Source of the DNA: Photobacterium chitinilyticum
GTDB lineage: Bacteria; Pseudomonadota; Gammaproteobacteria; Enterobacterales; Vibrionaceae
Direction: 5' to 3'
DNA: 64,000 nucleotides
Assembly: GCF_004104355.1 (NCBI RefSeq)
Contig: NZ_RJLM01000001.1
Coordinates: 124,001-188,000 of the forward strand
Shown here: in pieces, positions 44,081 through 52,394 of the stretch
How the letters are laid out: every line of letters begins with the position of its first letter
How positions within the stretch are numbered: position 1 is the stretch's first letter
Position numbers and translations under genes: made by a program
Notes under the pieces: generated by a model
Database searches by the model: none
Told to the model about the DNA's origin: nothing
The model's input: the letters and a program-made list of their open reading frames with translations, nothing else

Positions 44081-45247
44081 ATGAAGATTACTGTTGTAGG
44101 AACTGGGTATGTCGGTCTTTCAAATGCGGTGTTACTGGCACAGCATAATGATGTGATCGCACTCGATATTCTTGAAGATAAAGTTAGCCTGATCAACCAG
44201 CAACTTTCTCCTATTGAGGATCAAGAAATCAGTGAGTATCTGACAAGCCGTGACCTAAACCTAGTTGCAATGATTGACAAGCAGTGTGCTTATGAAAATG
44301 CAGAGTATGTGATCATCGCAACACCCACGGATTATGATCAGTTTACTAATCATTTCGATACCTCTTCGGTCGAAGCAGTGATCAAAGATGTGATGGCTAT
44401 TAATCCGGATGCGGTAATGATCATCAAATCAACAGTTCCTGTTGGTTATACCGAGCGAATTAAAGAAGAATTAGGCTGCGAGAACCTTATCTTTTCTCCT
44501 GAATTCCTCCGCGAGGGGAAAGCACTTTTCGATAACCTTTTTCCTTCCCGAATTATTGTAGGAGAACGCTCCGAGCGGGCGAAGCTGTTTGCCGAGTTGT
44601 TAGTTCAGGCTGCGGCTAAGGACGATATTACCGTTTTGTTTACAGACTCAACCGAAGCCGAAGCGGTGAAGCTCTTTTCAAATACTTATCTAGCCATGCG
44701 GGTGGCTTATTTTAATGAGTTAGACTCTTACGCTGAAAAACACGGTCTTGATAGTCGACAAATTATCGAAGGTGTTGGTTTGGACCCTCGGATCGGTACC
44801 TATTACAACAACCCGTCATTTGGTTATGGTGGGTATTGCTTGCCTAAGGATACCAAGCAATTACTGGCGAACTACCAAGAAGTGCCGAACAACATTATTG
44901 GTGCGATTGTCGAAGCCAATAGAACCCGCAAGGATTTTATTGCTGATTCCATTATCCGCAAGCGACCTAAAGTGGTGGGGATATTTCGTCTGATCATGAA
45001 GAGTGGTTCCGATAATTTCCGTGCCTCATCCATTCAGGGCATTATGAAACGCATCAAGGCCAAAGGTATTGAAGTGGTTGTCTATGAACCTGTATTGCAA
45101 GAAGAAGAGTTCTTTAACTCCCAGGTGATCACCGATCTTGAACAGTTCAAGCTAATGTCTGACGTGATTGTTTCAAATCGCATGGCTGCAGAGCTCGAAG
45201 ATGTTGCCGATAAAATTTATACCCGCGATTTGTTCGGGGAAGATTGA
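44081..45247 (+). CDS. UDP-glucose 6-dehydrogenase (copy 2)
   Basis: A second 388-residue Ugd, equal in length to the one at 36775 and very similar throughout. The NAD motif [15 protein letters not shown], the loops KSTVPVGYT and [12 protein letters not shown], and catalytic Cys253 in [11 protein letters not shown] are all intact, so both enzymes should be active. Codon choice is richer in G and C here than in copy 1, suggesting longer residence in this genome or a different source. It stands outside rjg, between two tracts of the intergenic repeat family, and supplies UDP-glucuronate. Redundancy may reflect successive replacement of the locus. Confidence 0.95.
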   Translation: MKITVVGTGYVGLSNAVLLAQHNDVIALDILEDKVSLINQQLSPIEDQEISEYLTSRDLNLVAMIDKQCAYENAEYVIIATPTDYDQFTNHFDTSSVEAVIKDVMAINPDAVMIIKSTVPVGYTERIKEELGCENLIFSPEFLREGKALFDNLFPSRIIVGERSERAKLFAELLVQAAAKDDITVLFTDSTEAEAVKLFSNTYLAMRVAYFNELDSYAEKHGLDSRQIIEGVGLDPRIGTYYNNPSFGYGGYCLPKDTKQLLANYQEVPNNIIGAIVEANRTRKDFIADSIIRKRPKVVGIFRLIMKSGSDNFRASSIQGIMKRIKAKGIEVVVYEPVLQEEEFFNSQVITDLEQFKLMSDVIVSNRMAAELEDVADKIYTRDLFGED

Positions 45248-45249
45248 TT

Positions 45250-45420
45250 AAGAGCGGTGCTGTGGCCCTAAGGCCCTATGGAGAAGCCGTGTCGAGTCCC
45301 TAGGTTCGAGTTTCGAGAAAAAGCCAAAGCTTGACTTCATTTTGAGGCTCGGAGAGGTTGACCACAGGACTTTGCCAATTTACCGGTTTAGTCGCAGATT
45401 GCCTCGCCTCTCGATACTTT
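45250..45420 (+). repeat. Octameric repeat element and CTAGG/TTCGAG tract after ugd copy 2
   Basis: The first 32 bases (45250-45281: AAGAGCGG, then CCCTAAGG and CCCTATGG units) match the elements at 15207 and 49776. They are followed by CCCTAGGTTCGAGTTTCGAG-like words and a CCACAGGAC unit near 45360. The rest up to 45565 shows no other gene. Confidence 0.65.
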
Positions 45421-45565
45421 CATCTTGCTTCTTTCTGCTCTGCTCTCATCACTTTTCTCATCTTTGAGACCTCTAAAATCCCCTGATAAACTTGCCTCTA
45501 AATTCTTGGATCTCTCCTATACTTACACACATATCAATAAACTCGCTTATGTATTCGGGGATGAT

Positions 45566-45898
45566 ATGAACAAATTAACAATTGCACTTTTTTGTGCCGG
45601 GATGATAAGCATGTCTGCATGCGCTGCAGACGGCTCAGTTACTCAATCAGCGGCCCCGTCAGCTACACGGGCATCGACCAATACCTCGACGGCTACTTCG
45701 GTTAATGCTGCGTCACAAGCAACGGCTGAAGCGACGGGAACAGCGGCTGGGATTGATACGGCATTGGCGGCTTCTGCTGGTGGCTTAACAGCAACGGTAC
45801 TTGCTGTTGGTGTGGCTGCGATAGTCATTGGTGTTGCGGTGTCAGATACCGGCGGCGGTGACGATCCGGCACCACCGGTAACGGTTCAGGCGGAATAA
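45566..45898 (+). CDS. Second YjbE/GfcA-like small secreted Ala/Thr-rich protein
   Basis: A 110-residue protein. The ATG at 45566, preceded by GGGGAT, is preferred over longer in-frame starts because it gives a proper signal peptide (MNKLTIALFCAGMISMSACA). A Cys at residue 19 (MSAC) makes a weak lipobox, so it could be a lipoprotein. The mature chain is low-complexity Ala/Thr/Ser, then a hydrophobic Ala/Val segment (TATVLAVGVAAIVIGVAVS) and an acidic tail with GGGDDPAPP. It copies the design of the protein at 12979 but has no gfcB-gfcC-gfcD genes next to it. It lies at the right boundary of the polysaccharide locus. Confidence 0.7.
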   Translation: MNKLTIALFCAGMISMSACAADGSVTQSAAPSATRASTNTSTATSVNAASQATAEATGTAAGIDTALAASAGGLTATVLAVGVAAIVIGVAVSDTGGGDDPAPPVTVQAE

Positions 45899-45932
45899 CG
45901 ATCAGTTTCGAGAGTCTAGAGACGAGTGTCTA

Positions 45933-45964
45933 GAAAAAGCAAAAGAACTCCCTTTTGCTTTTTC
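45933..45964. terminator. Bidirectional terminator between the gfcA-like gene and mnmC
   Basis: A 13-bp perfect stem (GAAAAAGCAAAAG / CTTTTGCTTTTTC, loop AACTCC) between convergent genes. A and T runs at the stem ends provide a U-tract in both directions. Confidence 0.85.
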
Positions 45965-46000
45965 TCGTTACTCTAAACTCACCCCTCGAAACTCAATCCC

Positions 46001-48025
46001 TTACAACATTTTCCCCTTAACCAATCGCCGTACCCACATTCGTCCCGGATGGAGGGCATCGAGCACGTCGTTTGGCAATGGTAGTGGATCGCCGCAAATT
46101 TGGGAGGCCAGTAATTCACCCAGCAGGGGAGCCGAACTTAGTCCGCGCGAGCCCAAGCCTATCATTGAATACAGATTCGGATAAGTTGGCACATTGTCTG
46201 CGTTGTCTTGCTTCTCTCTCAAATCGGCATATTGTTCGATTAATGTGTCGTAGCGGCAGACATCACCGACAAACGGAAGGTGATCTCGGCTGGCGCAGCG
46301 AACGCCAACACGTGCCTGCTTGTCAGTCATATCAATCTCTGTCGGCCAGTCAGCATCTGGAAGACAGTCGACTAAACGTTGCTTGTTATCTGTATGCTCT
46401 TCATCAGAGAAAGCGAGATCAGTACAGCCGCGGCGGTAGCTGGCACCAACACAGTGGCTTTGTGTCGCCGGGTTTACTGGTGTCAGGTAGCCGTCATAGC
46501 AGAGTACTGTTTTTAGCGGGGATAACGAGGTATTGGTTGGAATATGGCTGACCTGCCCACGCACCGAGTAGGCGGGAATGGCTTGGGTCTGTTCAAATTC
46601 TGCAAAACGGTGGCCGTTGGCGACGATAACCGTTGAATGCTGGCATCGGTTTTTCTTTGTGTCGGTGAGCATCCAGCCTGAATTGTCATCGAGTTCAGTA
46701 AGCTCGCAAATGTCGGCATTGCTTTTGAGTGTAAGGCGGCCGCTTTCCTGTGCCTGTTGTATTAGCGCACGGGTTAACTCTTGCGGGCATAACCAGCCGC
46801 CAAGCGGATAGTTCACGCTGCTATGGCCTGACGCAACACCGGTAGTTTGTGCTGTTTGTTCTGTATCCAGACTTCTGATGAGGGTTTCTGGAAAGCCGCC
46901 GTCTAACATTTTGCCAAGTTTTCTCTCTGCACTTTCATTCCAGGCTAGCTGGGTAACACCACACCAGTCATGAGCAAATGATGTCTTCTCTGCAGCTTGC
47001 TCGACAAATTGGCGAGCATAGACAAAGGCCGGCGCAAAGAAGCGGGAAAGCGCATCGTTAGAGCCGTTGAGTAAGGGGTAGACAGCTCCCTGGCGATTCC
47101 CTGAAGCCCCTTCAGCAGGAAGGGGATCGGCGCAGTATAAGGTGACATCTATTCCGCGGCGTACCAGTGATAAGGCGGTTGTTGCCGAGCCGACCCCGCC
47201 GCCAATGATCGCAATGTTTTGAGTATCATCTGCGGCAGTTCGTGTAAACCATGGCTTGAAGTTAGCCTTGCTATGGCGTTGAGCGAGTGTACCCGCCAGC
47301 ATCTCACGCTTGGTGCCAAAGCCTTTTACCTTGCTCATCTCAAAACCGGCCTCAATTAAACCTCGGCGAACAAAACCTGCGGCTGTAAATGTTGCTGTGC
47401 TACAGTCTTGTCGCGCCAGCTTGGCCATACCGTCGAACAGGGTTTGATTCCACATCTCAGGGTTTTTGCTCGGTGCGAAGCCGTCAAGGAACCAGGCATC
47501 CACGATACCGTCATCATTGGTCCATACTTGAGGCATACACTCTTTGATATCGCCAAACCACAAGTCGAGGGTGATCATGCCGTCTTCCAGCACGATACGT
47601 TGGCAGTCTGCAACGGCTGGCGGGTAATGAGTATGAAGCTGCTCTGCCAGTTCGGCCAGCTCAGGCCAGGTCTGGTGGGCTTTGATCAGATCGGTTTTGG
47701 TGACCGGAAACTTTTCGAAGCTGATGAAGTGAAGCTCTTTGGTTGCGGCATTTGGGTGAGCCTCGCGAAAGGCTTTAAACCACTGCCAGACAGCCAGGAA
47801 GTTGAGCCCGGTGCCAAATCCGGTCTCAGCGACGACAAAGCGGCGGCGATTGAAGGTTTCCCAACGTTCGGGTAAGCCATTTTGCTTGAGAAAAACATAG
47901 CGTGTTTCTTCTAAGCCGTTGGTATTGGAGAAATAAACATCGTCAAAGTCATTGGATACCGGGGTACCGGACTCGTTCCAGTCAAGAATGGCATTTTCAA
48001 TGCGCTTGTTAGACAACTCAGACAA
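46001..48025 (-). CDS. mnmC: Bifunctional tRNA modification enzyme MnmC
   Basis: A 674-residue fusion that finishes 5-methylaminomethyl-2-thiouridine in tRNA wobble positions. The N-terminal domain (about 1-240) is the SAM methyltransferase, with [17 protein letters not shown] and [15 protein letters not shown]. The C-terminal FAD oxidoreductase starts at about residue 270 with [20 protein letters not shown] and ends with [19 protein letters not shown]. The full length is normal. It is divergent from fabB, and in E. coli it is convergent with yfcL. That ancestral neighbour is at 8160 here, so the polysaccharide locus has been placed between them. Confidence 0.95.
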   Translation of the reverse strand: MSELSNKRIENAILDWNESGTPVSNDFDDVYFSNTNGLEETRYVFLKQNGLPERWETFNRRRFVVAETGFGTGLNFLAVWQWFKAFREAHPNAATKELHFISFEKFPVTKTDLIKAHQTWPELAELAEQLHTHYPPAVADCQRIVLEDGMITLDLWFGDIKECMPQVWTNDDGIVDAWFLDGFAPSKNPEMWNQTLFDGMAKLARQDCSTATFTAAGFVRRGLIEAGFEMSKVKGFGTKREMLAGTLAQRHSKANFKPWFTRTAADDTQNIAIIGGGVGSATTALSLVRRGIDVTLYCADPLPAEGASGNRQGAVYPLLNGSNDALSRFFAPAFVYARQFVEQAAEKTSFAHDWCGVTQLAWNESAERKLGKMLDGGFPETLIRSLDTEQTAQTTGVASGHSSVNYPLGGWLCPQELTRALIQQAQESGRLTLKSNADICELTELDDNSGWMLTDTKKNRCQHSTVIVANGHRFAEFEQTQAIPAYSVRGQVSHIPTNTSLSPLKTVLCYDGYLTPVNPATQSHCVGASYRRGCTDLAFSDEEHTDNKQRLVDCLPDADWPTEIDMTDKQARVGVRCASRDHLPFVGDVCRYDTLIEQYADLREKQDNADNVPTYPNLYSMIGLGSRGLSSAPLLGELLASQICGDPLPLPNDVLDALHPGRMWVRRLVKGKML

Positions 48026-48221
48026 AGGGAAACCTCATGTAAATGGTGTAACAATTATCGTGATGGCTTGAATCTGATTGGCTAAGCTACAGAAACAGAA
48101 GCAATAACGATTAAATAAAGTGAAATTGACGGGGATTGTACCTGATAGTAGGGAAAGCTGACCACTTTCTGTGAATAAACCCGTTATTATCATCAGCGTT
48201 AAATGACAGTAGGAATTCATC

Positions 48222-49436
48222 ATGAAACGAGCCGTAATTACAGGCATGGGTATCGTATCCAGCATTGGCAACAACGTAAAAGAAGTGCTGGAGTCTTTGA
48301 AAACGGGTAAATCCGGTATCAACTTCTCTGAACAGTTCGCAGAAATGAAACTGCGAAGCAATGTTTGGGGCGACTTAAAGATGACCCCGTCTGAGCATAT
48401 CGACCGTAAAAAAATGCGTTTCATGGGCGATGCAGCAGCATTTGCGTATTTGTCTATGGAGCAGGCAATTGAAGACGCCGGCCTTACTGAAGAACAAGTT
48501 TCCAATGACCGTACTGGCCTAGTGGCGGGTTCGGGTGGCGCATCCTCTTACAATCAGGCTGCGGCAGTTGATATTTTGCGCGAAAAAGGCGTGAGGCGTG
48601 TTGGCCCGTACATGGTGCCTCGTACCATGTCATCGACGGTATCTGCATGTCTTGCAACACCGTTCAAAATTCGTGGCGTGAACTACACCATGAGTTCTGC
48701 GTGTGCAACGTCTGCACACTGTATCGGTCATGCGCTGGAACTTATCCAGCTGGGCAAACAAGATGTTGTCTTTGCCGGTGGCGGTGAAGAGCTTGATTGG
48801 ACCCTAACCATGATGTTCGATGCAATGGGTGCATTGTCGACCAAGTACAATGATGATCCATCAAAGGCATCTCGTACTTACGATGCAGATCGTGATGGTT
48901 TCGTTATCTCTGGCGGCGGCGGTATGCTGGTTGTCGAAGAACTGGAGCATGCTCTGGCTCGTGGCGCGAAAATCTACGGTGAAATCGTAGGCTACGGCGC
49001 AACATCAGACGGTTACGACATGGTAGCCCCTTCTGGTGAAGGTGCAGTGCGTTGTATGAAGATGGCAATGCAGGATCTTGATGAGCCAATTGACTACATC
49101 AATACCCACGGTACGTCTACACCTGTTGGTGATGTAAAAGAGCTTGGTGCGATTCAGGAGCTGTTTGGTGAGAATAGCCCTGCAATTTCAGCCACCAAGG
49201 CGATGACTGGTCACGCACTGGGTGCGGCTGGTGTTCATGAGGCAATCTACTCAACGCTAATGCTGGAAAACGGCTTTGTCGCACCGAGCATCAATATCGA
49301 AAATCTTGACCCTGCTGCAGAAGGGTTGGATGTTGTTACTGAAACCCGCGAGCAAGCGCTTAAGACAGTAATGTCAAACAGCTTTGGTTTCGGTGGCACG
49401 AACGCCACGCTAGTCATTAAGAAGTACGAAGGCTAA
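48222..49436 (+). CDS. fabB: 3-oxoacyl-[acyl-carrier-protein] synthase I
   Basis: A 404-residue beta-ketoacyl-ACP synthase. Catalytic Cys161 is in [11 protein letters not shown], and the two active His residues lie in [11 protein letters not shown] and [12 protein letters not shown]. The glycine-rich C-terminus [19 protein letters not shown] is intact. FabB elongates unsaturated and saturated acyl chains in fatty acid synthesis. The gene is monocistronic, divergent from mnmC, with a long structured 3' untranslated region of about 325 bases ending in a strong terminator. In V. cholerae the fabB 3' UTR gives rise to the sRNA FarS. Confidence 0.97.
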   Translation: MKRAVITGMGIVSSIGNNVKEVLESLKTGKSGINFSEQFAEMKLRSNVWGDLKMTPSEHIDRKKMRFMGDAAAFAYLSMEQAIEDAGLTEEQVSNDRTGLVAGSGGASSYNQAAAVDILREKGVRRVGPYMVPRTMSSTVSACLATPFKIRGVNYTMSSACATSAHCIGHALELIQLGKQDVVFAGGGEELDWTLTMMFDAMGALSTKYNDDPSKASRTYDADRDGFVISGGGGMLVVEELEHALARGAKIYGEIVGYGATSDGYDMVAPSGEGAVRCMKMAMQDLDEPIDYINTHGTSTPVGDVKELGAIQELFGENSPAISATKAMTGHALGAAGVHEAIYSTLMLENGFVAPSINIENLDPAAEGLDVVTETREQALKTVMSNSFGFGGTNATLVIKKYEG

Positions 49437-49439
49437 GCC

Positions 49440-49552
49440 TTCATAAGCAAGAATAGAGATACGAGTTTCGAGCCCATACGAGATTGTCGAATGGGTTCCT
49501 AGCTTCTCGACACTAGGGATTCGGTTCTAGAACCTTTACGTTCTTTTGTCAT
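49440..49552 (+). repeat. CTAGG/TTCGAG-type intergenic repeat tract after fabB
   Basis: Contains GAGTTTCGAGCCCAT...ATGGGTTC pairing and CTAGCTTCTCGACACTAGG, words shared with tracts at 45290, 45900, 49860, 52165 and 57290. Together with the segment up to 49982 it makes a 546-base region without a protein gene. Confidence 0.5.
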
Positions 49553-49563
49553 TTTCCGGGGGC

Positions 49564-49637
49564 GGCACTGGCTAAGAGACTAATCTAAGACGACTTTTGG
49601 AGAGACTTCGAAGATTGGTGCATCTATAGCCAGTGCC
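49564..49637 (+). other. Long interrupted RNA hairpin in the fabB 3' UTR
   Basis: Outer arms GGCACTGGCTA (49564) and TAGCCAGTGCC (49627) pair perfectly over 11 bases. Inner arms ACTAATCT (49579) and AGATTGGT (49612) pair with one wobble. The whole forms a 74-base rod with an internal loop. Confidence 0.65.
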
Positions 49638-49659
49638 TATGAAACAGACGCGACATTAG

Positions 49660-49762
49660 CTTATCTGAATAGTATTTTCTTTTGCGGGAGCTGTCTATTG
49701 CAGAAGCGAGTGTTTTTATATCCTGGATTTTTTATACCCGGCTTTATGCCGGGTTTTTTTTG
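49660..49762 (+). ncRNA. Candidate FarS-like sRNA from the fabB 3' UTR
   Basis: The last 100 bases of the fabB transcript end in an intrinsic terminator with eight T residues, as needed for Hfq-bound sRNAs. They include a U-rich stretch (TAGTATTTTCTTTTGC) where RNase E could cut. FarS of V. cholerae is released from the fabB 3' UTR and represses fatty acid breakdown. The 5' end here is a guess, no sequence match to FarS was checked, and the assignment rests on position. Confidence 0.45.
49736..49762 (+). terminator. Intrinsic terminator of the fabB transcript
   Basis: Stem ACCCGGC / GCCGGGT with a TTTAT loop, followed by a run of T residues. One of the cleanest terminators in the window. Confidence 0.92.
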
Positions 49763-49775
49763 GTTAAAAATCGGG

Positions 49776-49980
49776 AAGAGCGGACCTATGAGCCTAAGGC
49801 CCGATGGATATCAGGTTTGAGTGTCGCGAAACGAGTGGCGAGGAAAGGCGGCTTTTAAGAGCGGAATAGCTAGGCTCCTAGTCGAGGTTCTCAGGGCTTA
49901 CGGGAACTCTAGGAAACGCAAGAACTTAGCAGTACAATTAACGCCTTGAATTCAAACTCGACACCAGCACCTAGGACCTC
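49776..49980 (+). repeat. Octameric repeat element and CTAGG-type tract before pdxB
   Basis: AAGAGCGGACCTATGAG with CCTAAGGC and CCGATGGA units (49776-49807) aligns base for base with the element at 15207. A second AGAGCGG start lies at 49859, followed by CTAGGCTCCTAGTCGAGG. It fills the space between the fabB terminator and pdxB. Confidence 0.65.
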
Positions 49981-49982
49981 CC

Positions 49983-51155
49983 ATGAAAATCCTTATTGAT
50001 GAAAACATGCCCTATGCGGCAGAGCTATTTAGCCAGCTTGGCGAAGTTGTTACCAAGCCGGGCCGGACGCTGGTTTCGGATGATTTGATCGATATTGATG
50101 CACTAATGATCCGCTCTGTGACCAAAGTGAATAAGTCGTTGTTGGAAAAAGCCAATAAATTGCGCTTCGTTGGTACTGCAACAGCAGGACAAGACCATGT
50201 CGACCAGACATTATTGGCAGAGCGAGGTATAACATTTACAGCCGCGCCTGGGTGTAACAAGGTGGGCGTGGCCGAGTATGTGCTCAGCAGTTTGATGGTG
50301 CTTGGGCAGGAACAGGGCTTTTCTATCTTTGACAAAACGATTGGTATTGTCGGTGCCGGTAATGTCGGTAGCTATCTGGCACAGTGCCTTGATGCGTTGG
50401 GAATTCGTTATTTGCTTAACGATCCGCTAAAAGAGCAACAAGGCGATAGCCGACAGTTTTCTTCACTGGCAATGTTGCAGCAGCAGTGTGATGTGATCAC
50501 TCTGCATACCCCTATCACGCGTGATGGTGAGTTTCCGACGTACCATTTGGTTGACGACGCCTTTTTGTGCCACTTGGCTCCGGGAGCAATACTGATTAAT
50601 GCTGCCCGTGGCCCTGTTGTTGACAATCAGGCATTGAAAGCGGCGTTGCAGCAAGCGAGAAGCGGTGAGGGCAAGGCATTAACAGCGGTACTGGACGTGT
50701 TTGAATATGAGCCGCTGGTGGATGTCGAGTTGTTGCCGGAGCTTGCTTTTGCGACCCCCCACATTGCCGGTTATGGCCTGGAAGGCAAGGCCCGTGGAAC
50801 CACTATGGTGTTTAACCGTTATTCCGAATTCCTTAAGCGGGATGACCATGTAAGTGCCTCTAGCTTGCTGCCTGTAGCGCCGATCCCGTTCGTTACATTG
50901 AGTCAGCCATGGCAGGAGGACGACTTATTTACGCTGATCCAGCTCATCTATGACGTACGTAAGGATGATGCCCTTTTCCGCCGTGAAATGAGCCGCTGTG
51001 CAGGCAATGATCATCAGATGGCCGCTGCTTTTGACCAGATGAGAAAAAATTATTGGGATCGGCGTGAATATAGCGCGATTACAGTAGCCGGAGAGACGGG
51101 TTTTGGGGTAGAGTCGCTGGCTAAATTAGGTTTTACAGTAGAGGAAACTCCATGA
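49983..51155 (+). CDS. pdxB: Erythronate-4-phosphate dehydrogenase
   Basis: A 390-residue D-2-hydroxyacid dehydrogenase that performs the second step of pyridoxal phosphate synthesis. The N-terminus [20 protein letters not shown] and [12 protein letters not shown] are typical. The NAD motif [16 protein letters not shown] is at about residues 118-133, [10 protein letters not shown] holds the catalytic region, and [17 protein letters not shown] contains the active His. A C-terminal dimerisation domain is present and length is normal. The stop overlaps the next gene by four bases, so pdxB and the asd-like gene are cotranscribed. Confidence 0.96.
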   Translation: MKILIDENMPYAAELFSQLGEVVTKPGRTLVSDDLIDIDALMIRSVTKVNKSLLEKANKLRFVGTATAGQDHVDQTLLAERGITFTAAPGCNKVGVAEYVLSSLMVLGQEQGFSIFDKTIGIVGAGNVGSYLAQCLDALGIRYLLNDPLKEQQGDSRQFSSLAMLQQQCDVITLHTPITRDGEFPTYHLVDDAFLCHLAPGAILINAARGPVVDNQALKAALQQARSGEGKALTAVLDVFEYEPLVDVELLPELAFATPHIAGYGLEGKARGTTMVFNRYSEFLKRDDHVSASSLLPVAPIPFVTLSQPWQEDDLFTLIQLIYDVRKDDALFRREMSRCAGNDHQMAAAFDQMRKNYWDRREYSAITVAGETGFGVESLAKLGFTVEETP

Positions 51156-52165
51156 GCCAGGAATTTGATATTGCAGTACTCGGCGCAACAGGCGCTGTCG
51201 GTGAAGCCATCGTAGAAGTTCTAGAGGAACGCAATTTTCCTGTTCGCAATCTATATTTGCTAGCATCTGAGCGTAGTGCAGGGAAAACCTTGCGCTTTAA
51301 AGGCAAAAGCGTTCGTGTAACAGATGTAGAAGAATTTGACTGGAGCCAGGTGCAGCTCGCCCTTTTCTCTGCCGGTGCAGAAACGTCTGATCGCTGGGCT
51401 CCGATTGCGGCAGATTTTGGTGTTGTCGTTATCGATAATACATCACGCTTCCGTTACGAGCATGACGTCCCGCTGGTTATTCCAGAGGTGAACCCGCACG
51501 CGTTGGCTGAGTATCGTAACCGTAACATTATTGCCAACCCGAACTGTTCAACGATCCAGATGCTGGTGGCATTAAAGCCAATTCATGAAGCCTATGGTAT
51601 CGAGCGCATCAATGTCGCCACTTATCAATCAGTTTCGGGTTCAGGCAAGAAAGGGATTGATGAACTGGCAGGTCAGACGGCGAAGTTGCTAAATGGCCTA
51701 CCTGCGGAAAACAAGGCATACGACAAACAAATTGCATTCAACTGCCTGCCGCACATTGATGATTTTATGGATAACGGCTACACCAAAGAAGAAATGAAAA
51801 TGGTGTGGGAAACTCAGAAAATTCTGGGTGATGATAATATTCGTGTCAATCCGACTTGTGTTCGTGTACCGGTCTTCTATGGTCATGCAGAAGCTGTCCA
51901 TGTTGAAACCTGTCAGCCAGTCCATGTCGAGGAAGCGATCAGCTTGCTTGAAAATGCGGAAGGCATCGAAGTGTTCCATGGTAACGATTACCCGACTCAG
52001 GTTAGCGATGCAACAGGAAAAGATCACGTTATGGTAGCCCGTGTCCGTGAAGACATCAGCCACCCTTGCGGCCTGAACATGTGGGTTGTGGCCGACAACG
52101 TCCGAAAAGGTGCCGCGACAAACAGCGTACAGATCGCCGAAAAGCTGATTGAAGAGTATCTGTAG
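51152..52165 (+). CDS. Aspartate-semialdehyde dehydrogenase family protein (usg position)
   Basis: A 337-residue protein of the ASADH family, in the place where E. coli has usg (pdxB-usg-truA). The NADP motif [16 protein letters not shown] is at residues 9-24, the nucleophile Cys132 lies in NPNCSTIQM, and [14 protein letters not shown] and [13 protein letters not shown] follow. The intact cysteine and substrate motifs suggest a working enzyme of lysine, threonine and methionine synthesis, as this gene is usually annotated asd in vibrios. A second asd elsewhere in the genome cannot be excluded. Start overlaps pdxB (ATGA). Confidence 0.9.
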   Translation: MSQEFDIAVLGATGAVGEAIVEVLEERNFPVRNLYLLASERSAGKTLRFKGKSVRVTDVEEFDWSQVQLALFSAGAETSDRWAPIAADFGVVVIDNTSRFRYEHDVPLVIPEVNPHALAEYRNRNIIANPNCSTIQMLVALKPIHEAYGIERINVATYQSVSGSGKKGIDELAGQTAKLLNGLPAENKAYDKQIAFNCLPHIDDFMDNGYTKEEMKMVWETQKILGDDNIRVNPTCVRVPVFYGHAEAVHVETCQPVHVEEAISLLENAEGIEVFHGNDYPTQVSDATGKDHVMVARVREDISHPCGLNMWVVADNVRKGAATNSVQIAEKLIEEYL

Positions 52166-52394
52166 TAGGTACGAAAACTGAATTTCGAGTATCGAGTGAT
52201 GCTAACAAGCTAATACCTCGATACTCGAGACTCGTTTCTATATCCTTTGGGCAACAACCCTCAATTACAGCTCAAGAGTCTTGATGTGTGGTCGATAGAT
52301 TCATTATGCTTAGCGCCGTAACTTCGATTATCGGTTCACTTCACTTGATACTCGAAACTATTTTATTATTCTCTGCCAGAGAGGACAGCAGGCA
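52166..52394 (+). repeat. CTCGATACTCGAG-type intergenic repeat tract before fimV
   Basis: Holds TTTCGAGTATCGAG, CCTCGATACTCGAGACTCG and ATACTCGAAACTA, three self-complementary words of the same family as other tracts here. CGAGTATCGAG and CTCGATACTCG can pair to form a long stem. The last 30 bases carry the GAGAGGA ribosome binding site of fimV. Confidence 0.5.
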
